From Batkoa obscura (Eukaryota > Entomophthoromycota > Entomophthoromycetes > Entomophthorales > Batkoaceae): a stretch of 64,000 nucleotides of DNA. A program made the translations under genes and the position numbers. This document shows positions 63,789 through 64,000 of the stretch, in pieces. The number at the start of each line of letters is the position of its first letter. Position 1 is the first letter of the stretch. The notes under the pieces were generated by a model, which was given only the letters and a program-made list of their open reading frames with translations, made no database searches and was not told the DNA's origin. The DNA is taken from positions 186,001 to 250,000 of the forward strand of contig JASVEC010000049.1 of assembly GCA_030770535.1 (NCBI GenBank), given 5' to 3'.

Positions 63789-64000
63789 ACTCATGCTCAT
63801 GTTTCGTAAATTTAGCAGTTCCCTTTTAACAATTTTAAAGTTCTCTCAAAGTCCAAATCTCATAAAATGATATATTTTATCTGATTAGATTAAATGTATA
63901 CCTTTAGTCAATAAAAAAATAAAATTTCTATTACTACATTTTTATTATATTGAAAGAATTAGATTACAAAATGATTGATGGTGTATAAATGGGCACAAGG

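Larger units (their letters stand above)
63568..64000. other. Upstream region of Gly-rich copy 2 and decayed short element
   Basis: TATAAATAG on the minus strand at 63606-63614. The decayed element is at 63703-63788. Nothing further to the window end. Confidence 0.5.

Noticed and set aside
1-64000. CRISPR array or prokaryotic operons
   Set aside because: Repeated short sequences are dispersed inverted-repeat elements, not spaced direct repeats; genes have spliceosomal introns.

Overview
The window looks like nuclear DNA of an early-diverging fungus. It is very AT-rich and carries many genes with short introns (about 45-80 nt, GT..AG with a CTAAC/TTAAC-type branch point). The genes are typically eukaryotic: a FAM72 protein, the snoRNP factor Bcd1, a Vts1/Smaug RNA-binding protein, Erv1, type-II peroxiredoxin, NMN adenylyltransferase, PPR-type proteins and an initiator tRNA-Met. 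A GPI-type cell-wall protein, many small secreted proteins, a membrane-anchored kelch protein and an expanded F-box family are compatible with an entomophthoralean (Conidiobolus-like) fungus. That placement is an inference, not something I could test.

Layout. 1-14.6 kb holds housekeeping genes: acyl-CoA-binding protein, DEAD-box helicase, Erv1, a PPR protein, NMN adenylyltransferase and FAM72. 15-18 kb holds tRNA-iMet and a head-to-head pair of SAM-methyltransferases. 18-25.9 kb is mostly non-coding, with one GPI-type protein and a decayed leucine-rich pseudogene. 26-36.5 kb holds Vts1, a four-helix membrane protein, a C2H2 transcription factor, a second helical-repeat protein and Bcd1. 36.8-57 kb is a rearranged accessory block: four intact F-box genes (two minus, two plus), one F-box pseudogene split by three short transposons, peroxiredoxin, and two copies of a DNA transposon. 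43.7-45.2 kb and 58.8-60.4 kb are arms of an inverted repeat with the same pair of small secreted-protein genes; between them lie a kelch membrane protein and a GST. 61-63.6 kb holds four more small secreted-protein genes.

The dominant mobile signal is a roughly 100-bp element with ends TGGGGATGT / ACATCCCCA that inserts at TA. About 25 copies occur in 64 kb, and empty sites are visible inside paralogous F-box genes. Its ends continue into similarity with the ends of a 2.5-kb element at 52942-55420. That element encodes a broken RNase-H-like transposase which I cannot assign to a named superfamily. The two large copies are not simple insertions: their flanks show that the copies have exchanged ends, and the two halves of one target site are now about 9.6 kb apart, one beside each copy. 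One F-box gene takes its last codons and stop from the transposon end.

Other points worth checking are an 11-nt microexon that carries the catalytic cysteine of the peroxiredoxin, a GC-AG intron in the same gene, a gene-conversion tract covering an intron in the methyltransferase pair, and almost identical cores inside otherwise diverged duplications. Together these suggest a locus reshaped by transposon recombination and local gene conversion.
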